Source: Achromobacter deleyi (GTDB lineage Bacteria > Pseudomonadota > Gammaproteobacteria > Burkholderiales > Burkholderiaceae_B). From it: a DNA stretch of 64,000 bases. Positions 36,448 through 45,095 of this stretch are shown in pieces. The DNA lies in contig NZ_CP065997.1 of the NCBI RefSeq assembly GCF_016127315.1, forward strand, positions 5,518,001-5,582,000. Direction: 5' to 3'. Within the stretch, counting starts at the first letter, position 1. Each line of letters begins with the position of its first letter. Both the position numbers and the translations under genes were made by a program. The notes under the pieces were generated by a model that searched no databases, was not told the origin of the DNA, and saw only the letters and a list, made by a program, of their open reading frames with translations.

Positions 36448-39400
36448 CGCTTCAGCCTCAACAAAATGTCCAGCGCTTTCCATGCCTGGGGAGGCAGGGC
36501 TTCAGACAGCGCAAACGGGGTGGCGGGCACGAGCGCAATATCGGTCCAGATTTCGTACATGAAATTCTGCGCAGGCGTCAGGCCGCGCCGGGCATTACCC
36601 TGCTTGTCGTAATAGCCGCTCAGGGTGCCGCCGATGAAGTCATGCGAGCCGCCATAAGCCTCGTGCGCAAGATCAAGAATTCCCCCTGGCGAATACCCAA
36701 AACCGAGAAGCGTTCCAGGTCCACCTTGGTTGCCGCCCGTGGGGCCGGACATCTCCTTACCTGGATCGGATTCGAGAAATGCGGCCATCGTCATCCCGAC
36801 CTGGGATGGATCAAACTGGACGCGCCCATTTCCATCCAACTCAAGTTTCGGAATGCCGTTTTCATCCAGGATATTCTTTCCATAGGAATCCACCTGCCTT
36901 TTGCACTGATCATTCGTGGGTCCACATAGCGTGTCCAACACCACCCGCGTCCCCGCCGTCTTAAATCCATCGCCCCGAATACCCGCGCTTTCCCCACTCT
37001 TGTTATCCAGCGTCGTCTCGCCATCGGTAATCCCCGCGAACTTCTCAGAATCCGCGATCGTGTACCGCCGCATGCGGTCGGCCGCCTCCGACAAACCCGC
37101 CTGCAGCGCCGCCACGCCGCCTGAGCCGCTCAGCGCGCCCACCGCCACGTTCAGCAGCCGTTCCTGGGTATTGATCTCGTTGATCTGTGCCTGCAGCGCC
37201 TCGATCTTTTCCGGGTCTTGCGTGGCCTTGATCTGCTGGCGCAATTCCGCGCGTTTCTGTGCCGCGTGGCGTTCGATGGCGGCGCCGGCCTGCTGGCCGA
37301 ACGCCGCGACGATTTCCGCTTCGGCCTGCACTTGCCGGCGCAGCTTGTCGCCATCCCATTTTTTCGTCAGGCCGCCGGCGCCATCGCCCGCCAGCACGCT
37401 TCGATCCAGCATGGCCAGCACCTGATCGGCGGTCTTGCCGGTGCGTTCCCGCTGGGCGTTGGCATCGGCGATGGTCACGGCCGCGCCGCTGATACCGCTG
37501 TGCGTCACGCTGTTCTCGCTGCCCTTGCGCGCGCTCATGCCCGGCGCACCGGCGCTGACGCTGTTGCCGAAGTTGTGCGCCGACCATGTATCACCTTTGC
37601 CAGCGACATTGCTGGCCGAGGACTCATCAGCCTTCCTGGCGCTGCCGTCGTCGCCTTCTTTCTTGCCGCCTGACGGCTTGTCGTCACCGGCAACGCTGAA
37701 GCCTCCCGACAGGCTCACCCCCGTCGCCTTGTACCGGCTGTGGTTCTCGATGTCGCTGACGGTCAAGCTGCCTGTCATCACGCTATTCAAACCCCGCTTC
37801 ACCGCCTCTTCGGACGAGGCGATGGCCGCGCCCTTGAGGTCGGTGTTGTCCTGGACCCTGATCTTGAAGCCGTCATCGCCGGCTTCAAGGCGCGATTGCT
37901 CCATGACGCTGGCGAAATCGCCATCCACCTTGTTGTTGGCGTAGCTGCCGCTGGCGGCGAACCCCGTCCCCGCCGTCACGCTGCCGCCGATCTGGGTGTC
38001 CCTGCTTTTGAAGGTACTGGTGTCTTGCAGGCTCTCGATGCTGAGGTTGCCGCCCGCGTCGGCCACCACCTGCTTGCCGCTGGCCACCGCGCCGCGCAGG
38101 CGGGTGTCGCCGCCGGATTCCAGGGTCAGACGCTCGCCGGCGGTGACATGGCTGTGGGTCCAGGTCACGTCTTTGCCTTCGCCGTTGCCTCCGGCCCCGC
38201 TCGCATTGGCGGTCACGCCGAACGCCGGGCCGCCTTGGCCCACGGAAATCGCCGCGCCCACGCCCGCGCTGGCGCTGCTGTTCTTGCGGTCGGTTTCGAC
38301 GGTGTTTCCAGCCGCCAGCAGGTTGATGCCGCCATCGGCCTTCAGTATGGCGTCGCCACCCGCGCTGATGTCGCTGCCGCGCACGGTCAGGTCTGAATCC
38401 CGACTGCCGGCGGCACGGATGCGCACATCGCTGCCCGCGGCCACGCTTGAACCGGCAGCCGTATCGGTGGCGGTGGTGGATTTGCTGTCGCTTTTGCTGG
38501 CACCCACGGTGATGGAAACATTGACGCCGCCGGCCGCCTGCGGGTCGGCCTGGACGGCATCGTAGGCGTTCTTGGCTGCCAGCCCCGTGGCTGCGCCTGC
38601 CAGCGCCCGCATGCGTCCGTCAGTCGTCTGGCCGACAGCGCGCTTCATCTGCCCTGCGGTCTCGATGGCCGCAAGCACCGGAGCCGTCAACGCCACGGTC
38701 AGTCCGGACTGGCGGAACTTGCTTTGTTCCACGCTTCTGCCGGTTTCCCGCGCGTCGACGATATCCACCTTTTGGGCGCGGATGTCGATATCGCCTTGCG
38801 GCGCCAGTACATGGCTGCCGATCTGCTGATAGCGATCACCCGCCACCAGGGTGACGTCGCCCTCCGTGGAACCCACGGTCGAGGCGGCAGCACGGGTAGT
38901 GACGCCCCGGCGGTCGCCGCTTTGCATCTGGCTGCCGATGGTGAAGGCGAGCCCCCCGGTGTAGAGGAAGCCACTTTTCCGGGTTTCCTTGAAATGGCTT
39001 TCCGTGCTGGTTTCGGTGGCGGCCTGGAGGGTCAGGTTGTTATTGGCCACAATAGTCGTGCCGGCATCGGAGACGACGTTGCTGCCGGTGACGGTGACAT
39101 CCTGACCGCGCACCGCGACGGTGTCGCCGCTGAAGGTGCTGGCAATCGCCCGGCTATCTTCCCGGCTGTCGCGGGTGGTCTTTTTGCTGGAGCCCAGCAG
39201 GCTCCTGGACTTGTGCTGGTGGGCTTCGGCCCAGTTGCTGCTCGCTTCGCCAGCCAGGATGTTCACGTCCCCCTGCGCCACGACAGCCAGGACGCCCTGC
39301 TCGCTGGTGACACTGGCGGCGGTGGCGTTCAGATCGCGCCCGGCTTGCAGGCGCAGGTCGCCTGCCGTGCTGATCTGGCTGCCCACATCTTGCGCGTAGC

Positions 39401-42400
39401 CTTGTTTGAGATAGTTTTGGGCGTTGCCGACGTTGTTTTCCTGTTCGGCGATCCTGACCGTGCCCAGCGTCAGGTCGCGGCCGGCGACGACAGCCGTCTG
39501 GCCATCCTTGCCGCTATGGATGACCCGGGCCGCAATCAGGCTGGCGTCGCGGCCCGCCGAGGCGAGCAGAATGCCGCCCGGGCTGGTGACGTAGAGGCCC
39601 GCCACGCGGTCCAGGCTGGTTCGGCTGAAATCGCTGCGTCCGGCCCGCCTGGCGCCGCTGTGGGTGGTACTGGCGACATTGAGGTCGCGTCCTGCCGTGA
39701 GCTGTAGTGCGCTACCCCCGCTCAGGGTTCCGCCGATGTTGTCGATATCGGTCCGGGCGTCAAGCGCCATGGCATCGCCAGCGATGCGCCCGCCAAGATT
39801 ACGCAGGTTCTCGCCGGCAAGACTGACCACTGCGCGTCCTGCAATGGTGCCGGAATTGACAAGATCGCCTTTCAGGTTGAAGTCGATGGCGCTGGCGGCC
39901 AACAGGGCACCGTTGCCGTCAATGTCGCCTGGCCTTACGCGGACGTACACTTGCGGCACCAGGGCGCGCGTGATACTGCCGTCGGCCAGCGTCACGTCGC
40001 GTTCGACCAGCCAGACGATGTCGCTGGTGAGCTGGGCCACCTGCCTGGCACTGAGTGCCACGCCAGGACGCAGATTCCATTCTTTCGCATAGGTGACGCC
40101 TGCGTCCAACAAGGCCTGGTACTGCGCTTCGTCACTGGCGTAGCTGTCGAGGAATCGGCGGCCAGTCAACTGGCCTATCTGGTCGCGAACCAGGTTCTGT
40201 TCGTAGAAACCGTCGCCCAGTCGCTTGTGCACGGTGGCCGGGTCATGGCCAAGCTGGGACAGCATGTAGTCTGAACTGAGCCAGTTGCGGTAGTCGGCGA
40301 AACGCGGGTCGGTCTCGACCAGGTAACCACTGGCATTCGGGGCAACACGAAACAGGCTGTTGGCGGGCGTGTTCGCGTCCACCTGAACGGTGCGAATGAT
40401 CACCGGCGCCTCGCCGTTGCCGCCCGCCGCCTCCTGTCCCGGGATCCGAACGGGACCGCTACCGTCATTAACGTGTGCCCCCGTGCCGCCCCCCGGACTG
40501 TCGACGCGGTTTACGTCCGCCAGGACTTCCGTTATCCGCTTTGGGTCAGAACTGCCGTTGGCGCGGACGCCGTCGCCCACGATGGCGCCGACCTGATGCT
40601 CCTGGCGTTCAGTCACCGCGAAGCCGCTGCCTATGCCAGCGGCATTCTGCACGACGCTGGAAACATCGAGGTCGATCGTGTTCACGATGTCGTCCGGGGC
40701 GTAGGCAATCTTCCCGTCCCATTTGCGCTGGTGATAACGTTTCGCGCCACCACGCCATTTTGAGTAGGTGTACTGGCTGGTTCCGCTCTGACGGATCCGG
40801 TGCTCGCCCGGGGCAGCCACGTTGTCGATCCGGGTCAGGTCGCCCTGCAGGACGCCGCCAGCGATGATCCGGCTCTTGTCGTTGACCAGTTCATCGCCAC
40901 GCAAGGTCATATTGCCGCCCGCGCGGATGAGCGCCGGCGCGCTTTCGACCACCTGCGTTTGGTACTCAGTTCGGATGACGTCGTATTGGGTCCAGTCATG
41001 AATCTTCGCACCAGTTTGTTTGTGCCGATAACGCCCGGCGCGGCTCCAGCCTTCCCAGCGGTACTCGCCGGCATCGTGTTTTTCAGGATTGCCTTCAGGT
41101 TGGATATACAGGTACCTGGTCGGGCCGCTGATTTGCGCCAGTTCGGTACGGAAATGCAGATTGCGATTGAGCAAACGGGCGCTGTCGACGGTCAGGCCGC
41201 CCAGTGACTCGATGGTGGCGCTGTCGTTGAGGATGAGATCGGCGCTTGCGGCGGCCTGGTCGTTGGCGTCCAGCGTGCCGCCGATGTTCAGCGCATCACT
41301 GCCGCCGCCCGCGCTGAAAATCAGCGCCTTCTCCCGGTTGTTGATTAAGCGGGCGCCGATATCCAGACGCTGACGCGCCGCGAGGACGGCGGCGAGCCCC
41401 CCTTCCTCGCGGTTGTTGACGGTACCGGCCCGGATGGCAAGATGATCGCCATAGAGCCGACCGCTGCCCACGTTATCCAGGGCGCCAGCGTCAATGCGTG
41501 TCTGGCTGCCGTCGATAAGTCCACGGTTGGTCAGGGCGTTGCGGGCGGCGACGGTGGTGCGTACGCCATGCATCTCACCGGTGACGCTGTTGTTGACGTC
41601 GGCGCCCTGTACGTCCAGGTCGCCTGCCTGCAATATGCCGTGGTTGGTCAACAGGCCCGCGGTGCCGATACCGGCGCGGCCGTTGGCGGTGATTTCCCTG
41701 AGGTTGGTGAAGTCCTGCCGCAGGCTCAGGCGCAAATCCCCCCTGGACAACAGGCTGCCGTCACCGCCCAGGCTGTCGGCGGTCACGTTGAGTAATTGGC
41801 CGGCAATCAGCGTGCCGAGCGGATTCAGGACACGGCTGACGGCGATGTCGATGCTGCCGCCCGAAGAGATACTGCCGCGCGTGTTATCGAGCTGATCTGC
41901 CGCGTCCGGGCCACGGATACCGATACGGCCGTCGGCTGCGATGGTGCCGGCGGTGTTGTCAATGTGGCTGGCTGCGAGCGCCACGCTGGCGCCCTGCAAG
42001 CCGAGCGGCTGACTGGCGTGCACGCTTTGCGTGTCGCGGTTGAGGATCCGCGCGGCGTTAAGAGTCAGGCCATTACCCGCGACCGTCAGGCCGCCATTGT
42101 TGTTTGCGACCCCGGAGAGGAAGGCCTTCAGGTCATTGCCCGCCTGAACCCTGCCGCCAGCGTTACCGATCAACGTTGCGCCGATATCGGCATCAGCGCT
42201 GCCTCCCAGTTGCCCGGCAGCGTTGTCGATGTCGCCGGTATGGGCAATCAGATCTCCCTGGCTATGCACGACGCCGTCGCGATTATTCAGGTCGCCGCTG
42301 TTCAGAGCCAGCGTGTCGCCGCTGAGGATGCCGCCAGTGCTGCCGGCATCGATATTGGTCAGTGCCTGGCCATGCGTGTCCACGCGCATCCCCTGCCGGG

Positions 42401-45056
42401 ACTGCAGCAGACCGCGGGCATTGTTCAGCGCACCGCTGTCGATGTTGAGCAAACCGCCGGTGCTGGCGATGGTGCCGCCGGCGTTGTCGAGCGAGGCCAG
42501 ACGCGTATCAACCGCGACGCTGGCGCCGAATACCGTGCCACCGGCATTGCCAAGTCCACCATTGGCCAGGCTGACATCACCCGCACCCTGCAGGGTGCCG
42601 CCAGCATTCTCGGTGCGGCCGCGAGTGTCCACGCCCAGCCTGCCTTCGGTGGAGAAAATCCGCGCGCCATCGCGGTTGTCCAGCGAGCCGCCTCGCACGT
42701 CGACCTTGCCAACGCTGGCTATGAGGCCGCCGTCATGGTTATCAAGGTTGCCGGCGACGTCGACGTCCAGGCCCCCGTCGCTGGCACTCTGTACCGTGCC
42801 GCGCTGGTTGAGCAGCCCTCCCGCCCGCACGGTGGTGGCTCCGGCCGTGCCCAGCGTGCCGCCGGCATTGTCCAGAAAGCCCGCCACGTCGATGCGGGTG
42901 TCCGCCGTGCCCGCCGTCTGCACGATGCCATCGCGGTTAACCAGCGAGCCGGCCTGGAAATCGAGTGCGCCATTACCGGCGATGATTCCCGCGGAATTGT
43001 CCACGCGCTCCCTAGCCCGGATCGTAAGCAGGTCCTCGCCGGTGGCGATGAGTTTGCCGCCGACATTGAGCAGGCGACCGGTATTGATACGAATACGCTC
43101 GCCGGAGGTGTTGCCGCCGCTGAGGTCGGTGCTATCGCCACGGATATCGAGCGCACCACTGCTGACGATGCTCCCGCCGGCCCCCAGCAGGTCGGCGGCC
43201 TGTAACGTGGCATCACCCGATGTGATGACATTGCCGCGACGGTTATCAAACTGCCCTTCAATGACAATGTGGCTGGCGTTGCTGGCCAGCGTACCGTCGC
43301 GGTTGTCGAGCCGTCCCTTGATCCTGATATGGGTATGGGAATTGTCGCTGTGCAGGAAAGCGCCGGCACGGTTGGAGAATTCCTGCGCGCTCAGGATGAC
43401 AGGACCGTTCAGTTGCATCAGACCTTCATCGTTGTTGAGCAACCCCGTGGTCATCCGGGCGTCGGCAGCAATCCTGATTTCTCCATTGTGGTTGCCGAGG
43501 TCGCCACCGCTCACTTCAAAATGACGCGCCCCCAGATGTCCACCGTCATTGTCGAGACCGTCGCTTGCGCTCAGGTCGATGTGCCCGCCAGCCAGGATGC
43601 GGCCACCGTCGTTGTCAATCGTGGCGGCGATGTTGAGTGCCCCCTTGGGCAACGATGCAATGCCGGCGTCCGGCTGAGTGCCATCGTCGCCAGCGTTCCC
43701 GCCATGCGGCGAGTTCCCAACAGCGCTGTCAGTTCCGCCACTCGCCCCCGCTTTCGGCACGTCACCAACGCCCGAAGCCGTATCCGTCCGTGGCTCGGCG
43801 AGACCGATACGACCGCCATCGCGGTTACTGATGTGACCCGTCTGAAGTGCCAAGTCCTGCAAACCGGTCTGTCCGATGACCCCGTCACGGTTCTTCAGGG
43901 ACTGCGCAATCGCTTCGATACGCCCCGCATTGAGCGTCCCCTTGCGGTTGTCGATATCCTTCTGGGTGTTGATCACCAGTTCGCGGCCGGCACTGAGCGT
44001 GCCGGCATTGGCAAGGCCGCCGCTCGCGTCTATGCGAGCGTCAGTGCCGGCCTGCATCGTTCCGAGGTTTTCCAGACGTCCGTCGGCGGTGAGCACCAGT
44101 TGCCCGGCCTGAGCGCCCATCGTGCCGGCGTTGCGCACCCCGACGCCATGCTCGGTTCCCACCAGCACGATCTTCTGGCTGTACATGCCGCCGAGCGCGC
44201 CTACATCCAGCGCGAAGGCTGGCGCATCACCACTGGCGGCGGCCTTCCGTACCTTCGCATGGTCGGCGCTGACGTCATTGCTCCCGGTGGTGATCTGAAG
44301 CTGCCGCGCCCAGATCCCGGCGTTGGCTTGCACGGAGCGGGCAATCAGATCCGTGTAGTTCGTGGCACTGGCATCCATGCCCTGGCCATCGACACGGATG
44401 GTGCCGCCCTTGACCCGATAGCTCTCCAGCGCGCCCCCAGTGATGACCGGCCGGCCGGTGGTGAGGATGGCGCGGTCCGCGTTGATGAAGCCGCAGCCAT
44501 CGCAGGAAATGCCTGCCGGGTTGGCGACGACAAGCTGCGCCCGATCGCCCGCGACCTCGACATAGCCATCGAGCCGGCTCGGGTCACTGGAGTTGACTTC
44601 ATTGAGGATGACACGGGCCGTGCCGCGCGCCAGCCACGGGTTGCCCTGAACCCAGCCGCCGAGCTGCGTTTGCGTGTCCCTGCGGGAATTGTTGAGGATG
44701 GCGCCCTGCTGCCCGACATCGAACTGACTGTAGGTATTGCGTGAAACGCCGGCTGCACTCGGGGTCTGAATATTCACCAACGGGACGCCGTTAGCCGCTT
44801 CCAGCACCGTCGGCCGCTGATTGCCGGGAGCGCCAGGGTCGGCCATGACCTGTGCATTCGTCGATGTAATGATGGCCGCCTGCCCGAGAGCGAAAGCCAA
44901 GGCAAGGCCCAGCGGTCTGAATGTGGCAAAGAAACGGCTGCCGACGGCGCCTCCACCCGCGCCTTGACCCGGTCCGTCACGCCGGGCAATTTCCGTGACG
45001 ACCTGGAACAGGCCCAGAGCCCGGTTGAAAACAATGCGGTGGAGGTTCCTGTTCAT
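36444..45056 (-). CDS. Filamentous haemagglutinin / CdiA-like TpsA exoprotein
   Basis: A 2870-residue secreted protein. An extended signal peptide region (MNRNLHRIVFNRALGLFQVV) is followed by cleavage near residues 67-69 (NAQ), then the TPS secretion domain (about 70-310) with SSDPSRLDGYVEV, NPAGI (179-183) and CDGCGF. A long beta-helix of FHA repeats follows. Near 1310-1420 is a non-repeat segment with many aromatic residues (YIQPEGNPEKHDAGEYRWEG), where CdiA proteins carry receptor-binding regions. A conserved block NASGYLVETDPRFADYRNWL lies near 1570, then FHA-2 repeats. After GDGAGGLT (about 2562) a 308-residue tail contains TLDNKSGESAGIRGDG and GGSHDFIGGTLSGYYDKQGN. No VENN motif was seen. 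The tail resembles ends of other large betaproteobacterial haemagglutinins; its activity is unknown to me. Confidence 0.9.
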   Translation of the reverse strand: MNRNLHRIVFNRALGLFQVVTEIARRDGPGQGAGGGAVGSRFFATFRPLGLALAFALGQAAIITSTNAQVMADPGAPGNQRPTVLEAANGVPLVNIQTPSAAGVSRNTYSQFDVGQQGAILNNSRRDTQTQLGGWVQGNPWLARGTARVILNEVNSSDPSRLDGYVEVAGDRAQLVVANPAGISCDGCGFINADRAILTTGRPVITGGALESYRVKGGTIRVDGQGMDASATNYTDLIARSVQANAGIWARQLQITTGSNDVSADHAKVRKAAASGDAPAFALDVGALGGMYSQKIVLVGTEHGVGVRNAGTMGAQAGQLVLTADGRLENLGTMQAGTDARIDASGGLANAGTLSAGRELVINTQKDIDNRKGTLNAGRIEAIAQSLKNRDGVIGQTGLQDLALQTGHISNRDGGRIGLAEPRTDTASGVGDVPKAGASGGTDSAVGNSPHGGNAGDDGTQPDAGIASLPKGALNIAATIDNDGGRILAGGHIDLSASDGLDNDGGHLGARHFEVSGGDLGNHNGEIRIAADARMTTGLLNNDEGLMQLNGPVILSAQEFSNRAGAFLHSDNSHTHIRIKGRLDNRDGTLASNASHIVIEGQFDNRRGNVITSGDATLQAADLLGAGGSIVSSGALDIRGDSTDLSGGNTSGERIRINTGRLLNVGGKLIATGEDLLTIRARERVDNSAGIIAGNGALDFQAGSLVNRDGIVQTAGTADTRIDVAGFLDNAGGTLGTAGATTVRAGGLLNQRGTVQSASDGGLDVDVAGNLDNHDGGLIASVGKVDVRGGSLDNRDGARIFSTEGRLGVDTRGRTENAGGTLQGAGDVSLANGGLGNAGGTVFGASVAVDTRLASLDNAGGTIASTGGLLNIDSGALNNARGLLQSRQGMRVDTHGQALTNIDAGSTGGILSGDTLALNSGDLNNRDGVVHSQGDLIAHTGDIDNAAGQLGGSADADIGATLIGNAGGRVQAGNDLKAFLSGVANNNGGLTVAGNGLTLNAARILNRDTQSVHASQPLGLQGASVALAASHIDNTAGTIAADGRIGIRGPDAADQLDNTRGSISSGGSIDIAVSRVLNPLGTLIAGQLLNVTADSLGGDGSLLSRGDLRLSLRQDFTNLREITANGRAGIGTAGLLTNHGILQAGDLDVQGADVNNSVTGEMHGVRTTVAARNALTNRGLIDGSQTRIDAGALDNVGSGRLYGDHLAIRAGTVNNREEGGLAAVLAARQRLDIGARLINNREKALIFSAGGGSDALNIGGTLDANDQAAASADLILNDSATIESLGGLTVDSARLLNRNLHFRTELAQISGPTRYLYIQPEGNPEKHDAGEYRWEGWSRAGRYRHKQTGAKIHDWTQYDVIRTEYQTQVVESAPALIRAGGNMTLRGDELVNDKSRIIAGGVLQGDLTRIDNVAAPGEHRIRQSGTSQYTYSKWRGGAKRYHQRKWDGKIAYAPDDIVNTIDLDVSSVVQNAAGIGSGFAVTERQEHQVGAIVGDGVRANGSSDPKRITEVLADVNRVDSPGGGTGAHVNDGSGPVRIPGQEAAGGNGEAPVIIRTVQVDANTPANSLFRVAPNASGYLVETDPRFADYRNWLSSDYMLSQLGHDPATVHKRLGDGFYEQNLVRDQIGQLTGRRFLDSYASDEAQYQALLDAGVTYAKEWNLRPGVALSARQVAQLTSDIVWLVERDVTLADGSITRALVPQVYVRVRPGDIDGNGALLAASAIDFNLKGDLVNSGTIAGRAVVSLAGENLRNLGGRIAGDAMALDARTDIDNIGGTLSGGSALQLTAGRDLNVASTTHSGARRAGRSDFSRTSLDRVAGLYVTSPGGILLASAGRDASLIAARVIHSGKDGQTAVVAGRDLTLGTVRIAEQENNVGNAQNYLKQGYAQDVGSQISTAGDLRLQAGRDLNATAASVTSEQGVLAVVAQGDVNILAGEASSNWAEAHQHKSRSLLGSSKKTTRDSREDSRAIASTFSGDTVAVRGQDVTVTGSNVVSDAGTTIVANNNLTLQAATETSTESHFKETRKSGFLYTGGLAFTIGSQMQSGDRRGVTTRAAASTVGSTEGDVTLVAGDRYQQIGSHVLAPQGDIDIRAQKVDIVDARETGRSVEQSKFRQSGLTVALTAPVLAAIETAGQMKRAVGQTTDGRMRALAGAATGLAAKNAYDAVQADPQAAGGVNVSITVGASKSDSKSTTATDTAAGSSVAAGSDVRIRAAGSRDSDLTVRGSDISAGGDAILKADGGINLLAAGNTVETDRKNSSASAGVGAAISVGQGGPAFGVTANASGAGGNGEGKDVTWTHSHVTAGERLTLESGGDTRLRGAVASGKQVVADAGGNLSIESLQDTSTFKSRDTQIGGSVTAGTGFAASGSYANNKVDGDFASVMEQSRLEAGDDGFKIRVQDNTDLKGAAIASSEEAVKRGLNSVMTGSLTVSDIENHSRYKATGVSLSGGFSVAGDDKPSGGKKEGDDGSARKADESSASNVAGKGDTWSAHNFGNSVSAGAPGMSARKGSENSVTHSGISGAAVTIADANAQRERTGKTADQVLAMLDRSVLAGDGAGGLTKKWDGDKLRRQVQAEAEIVAAFGQQAGAAIERHAAQKRAELRQQIKATQDPEKIEALQAQINEINTQERLLNVAVGALSGSGGVAALQAGLSEAADRMRRYTIADSEKFAGITDGETTLDNKSGESAGIRGDGFKTAGTRVVLDTLCGPTNDQCKRQVDSYGKNILDENGIPKLELDGNGRVQFDPSQVGMTMAAFLESDPGKEMSGPTGGNQGGPGTLLGFGYSPGGILDLAHEAYGGSHDFIGGTLSGYYDKQGNARRGLTPAQNFMYEIWTDIALVPATPFALSEALPPQAWKALDILLRLKR

Positions 45057-45095
45057 GCCATCGATTTCCTTTGCTTACGCGCAATCCGTGCGGAC

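Noticed and set aside
41796..43205. 469-codon plus-strand frame inside the tpsA gene
   Set aside because: Antisense to the regular FHA repeats; the apparent protein only mirrors their periodicity.
38000..44800. Repeated short motifs in tpsA that could suggest a CRISPR or satellite array
   Set aside because: The periodicity is protein-level (beta-helix FHA repeats) with degenerate DNA; there are no equal spacers or identical direct repeats.
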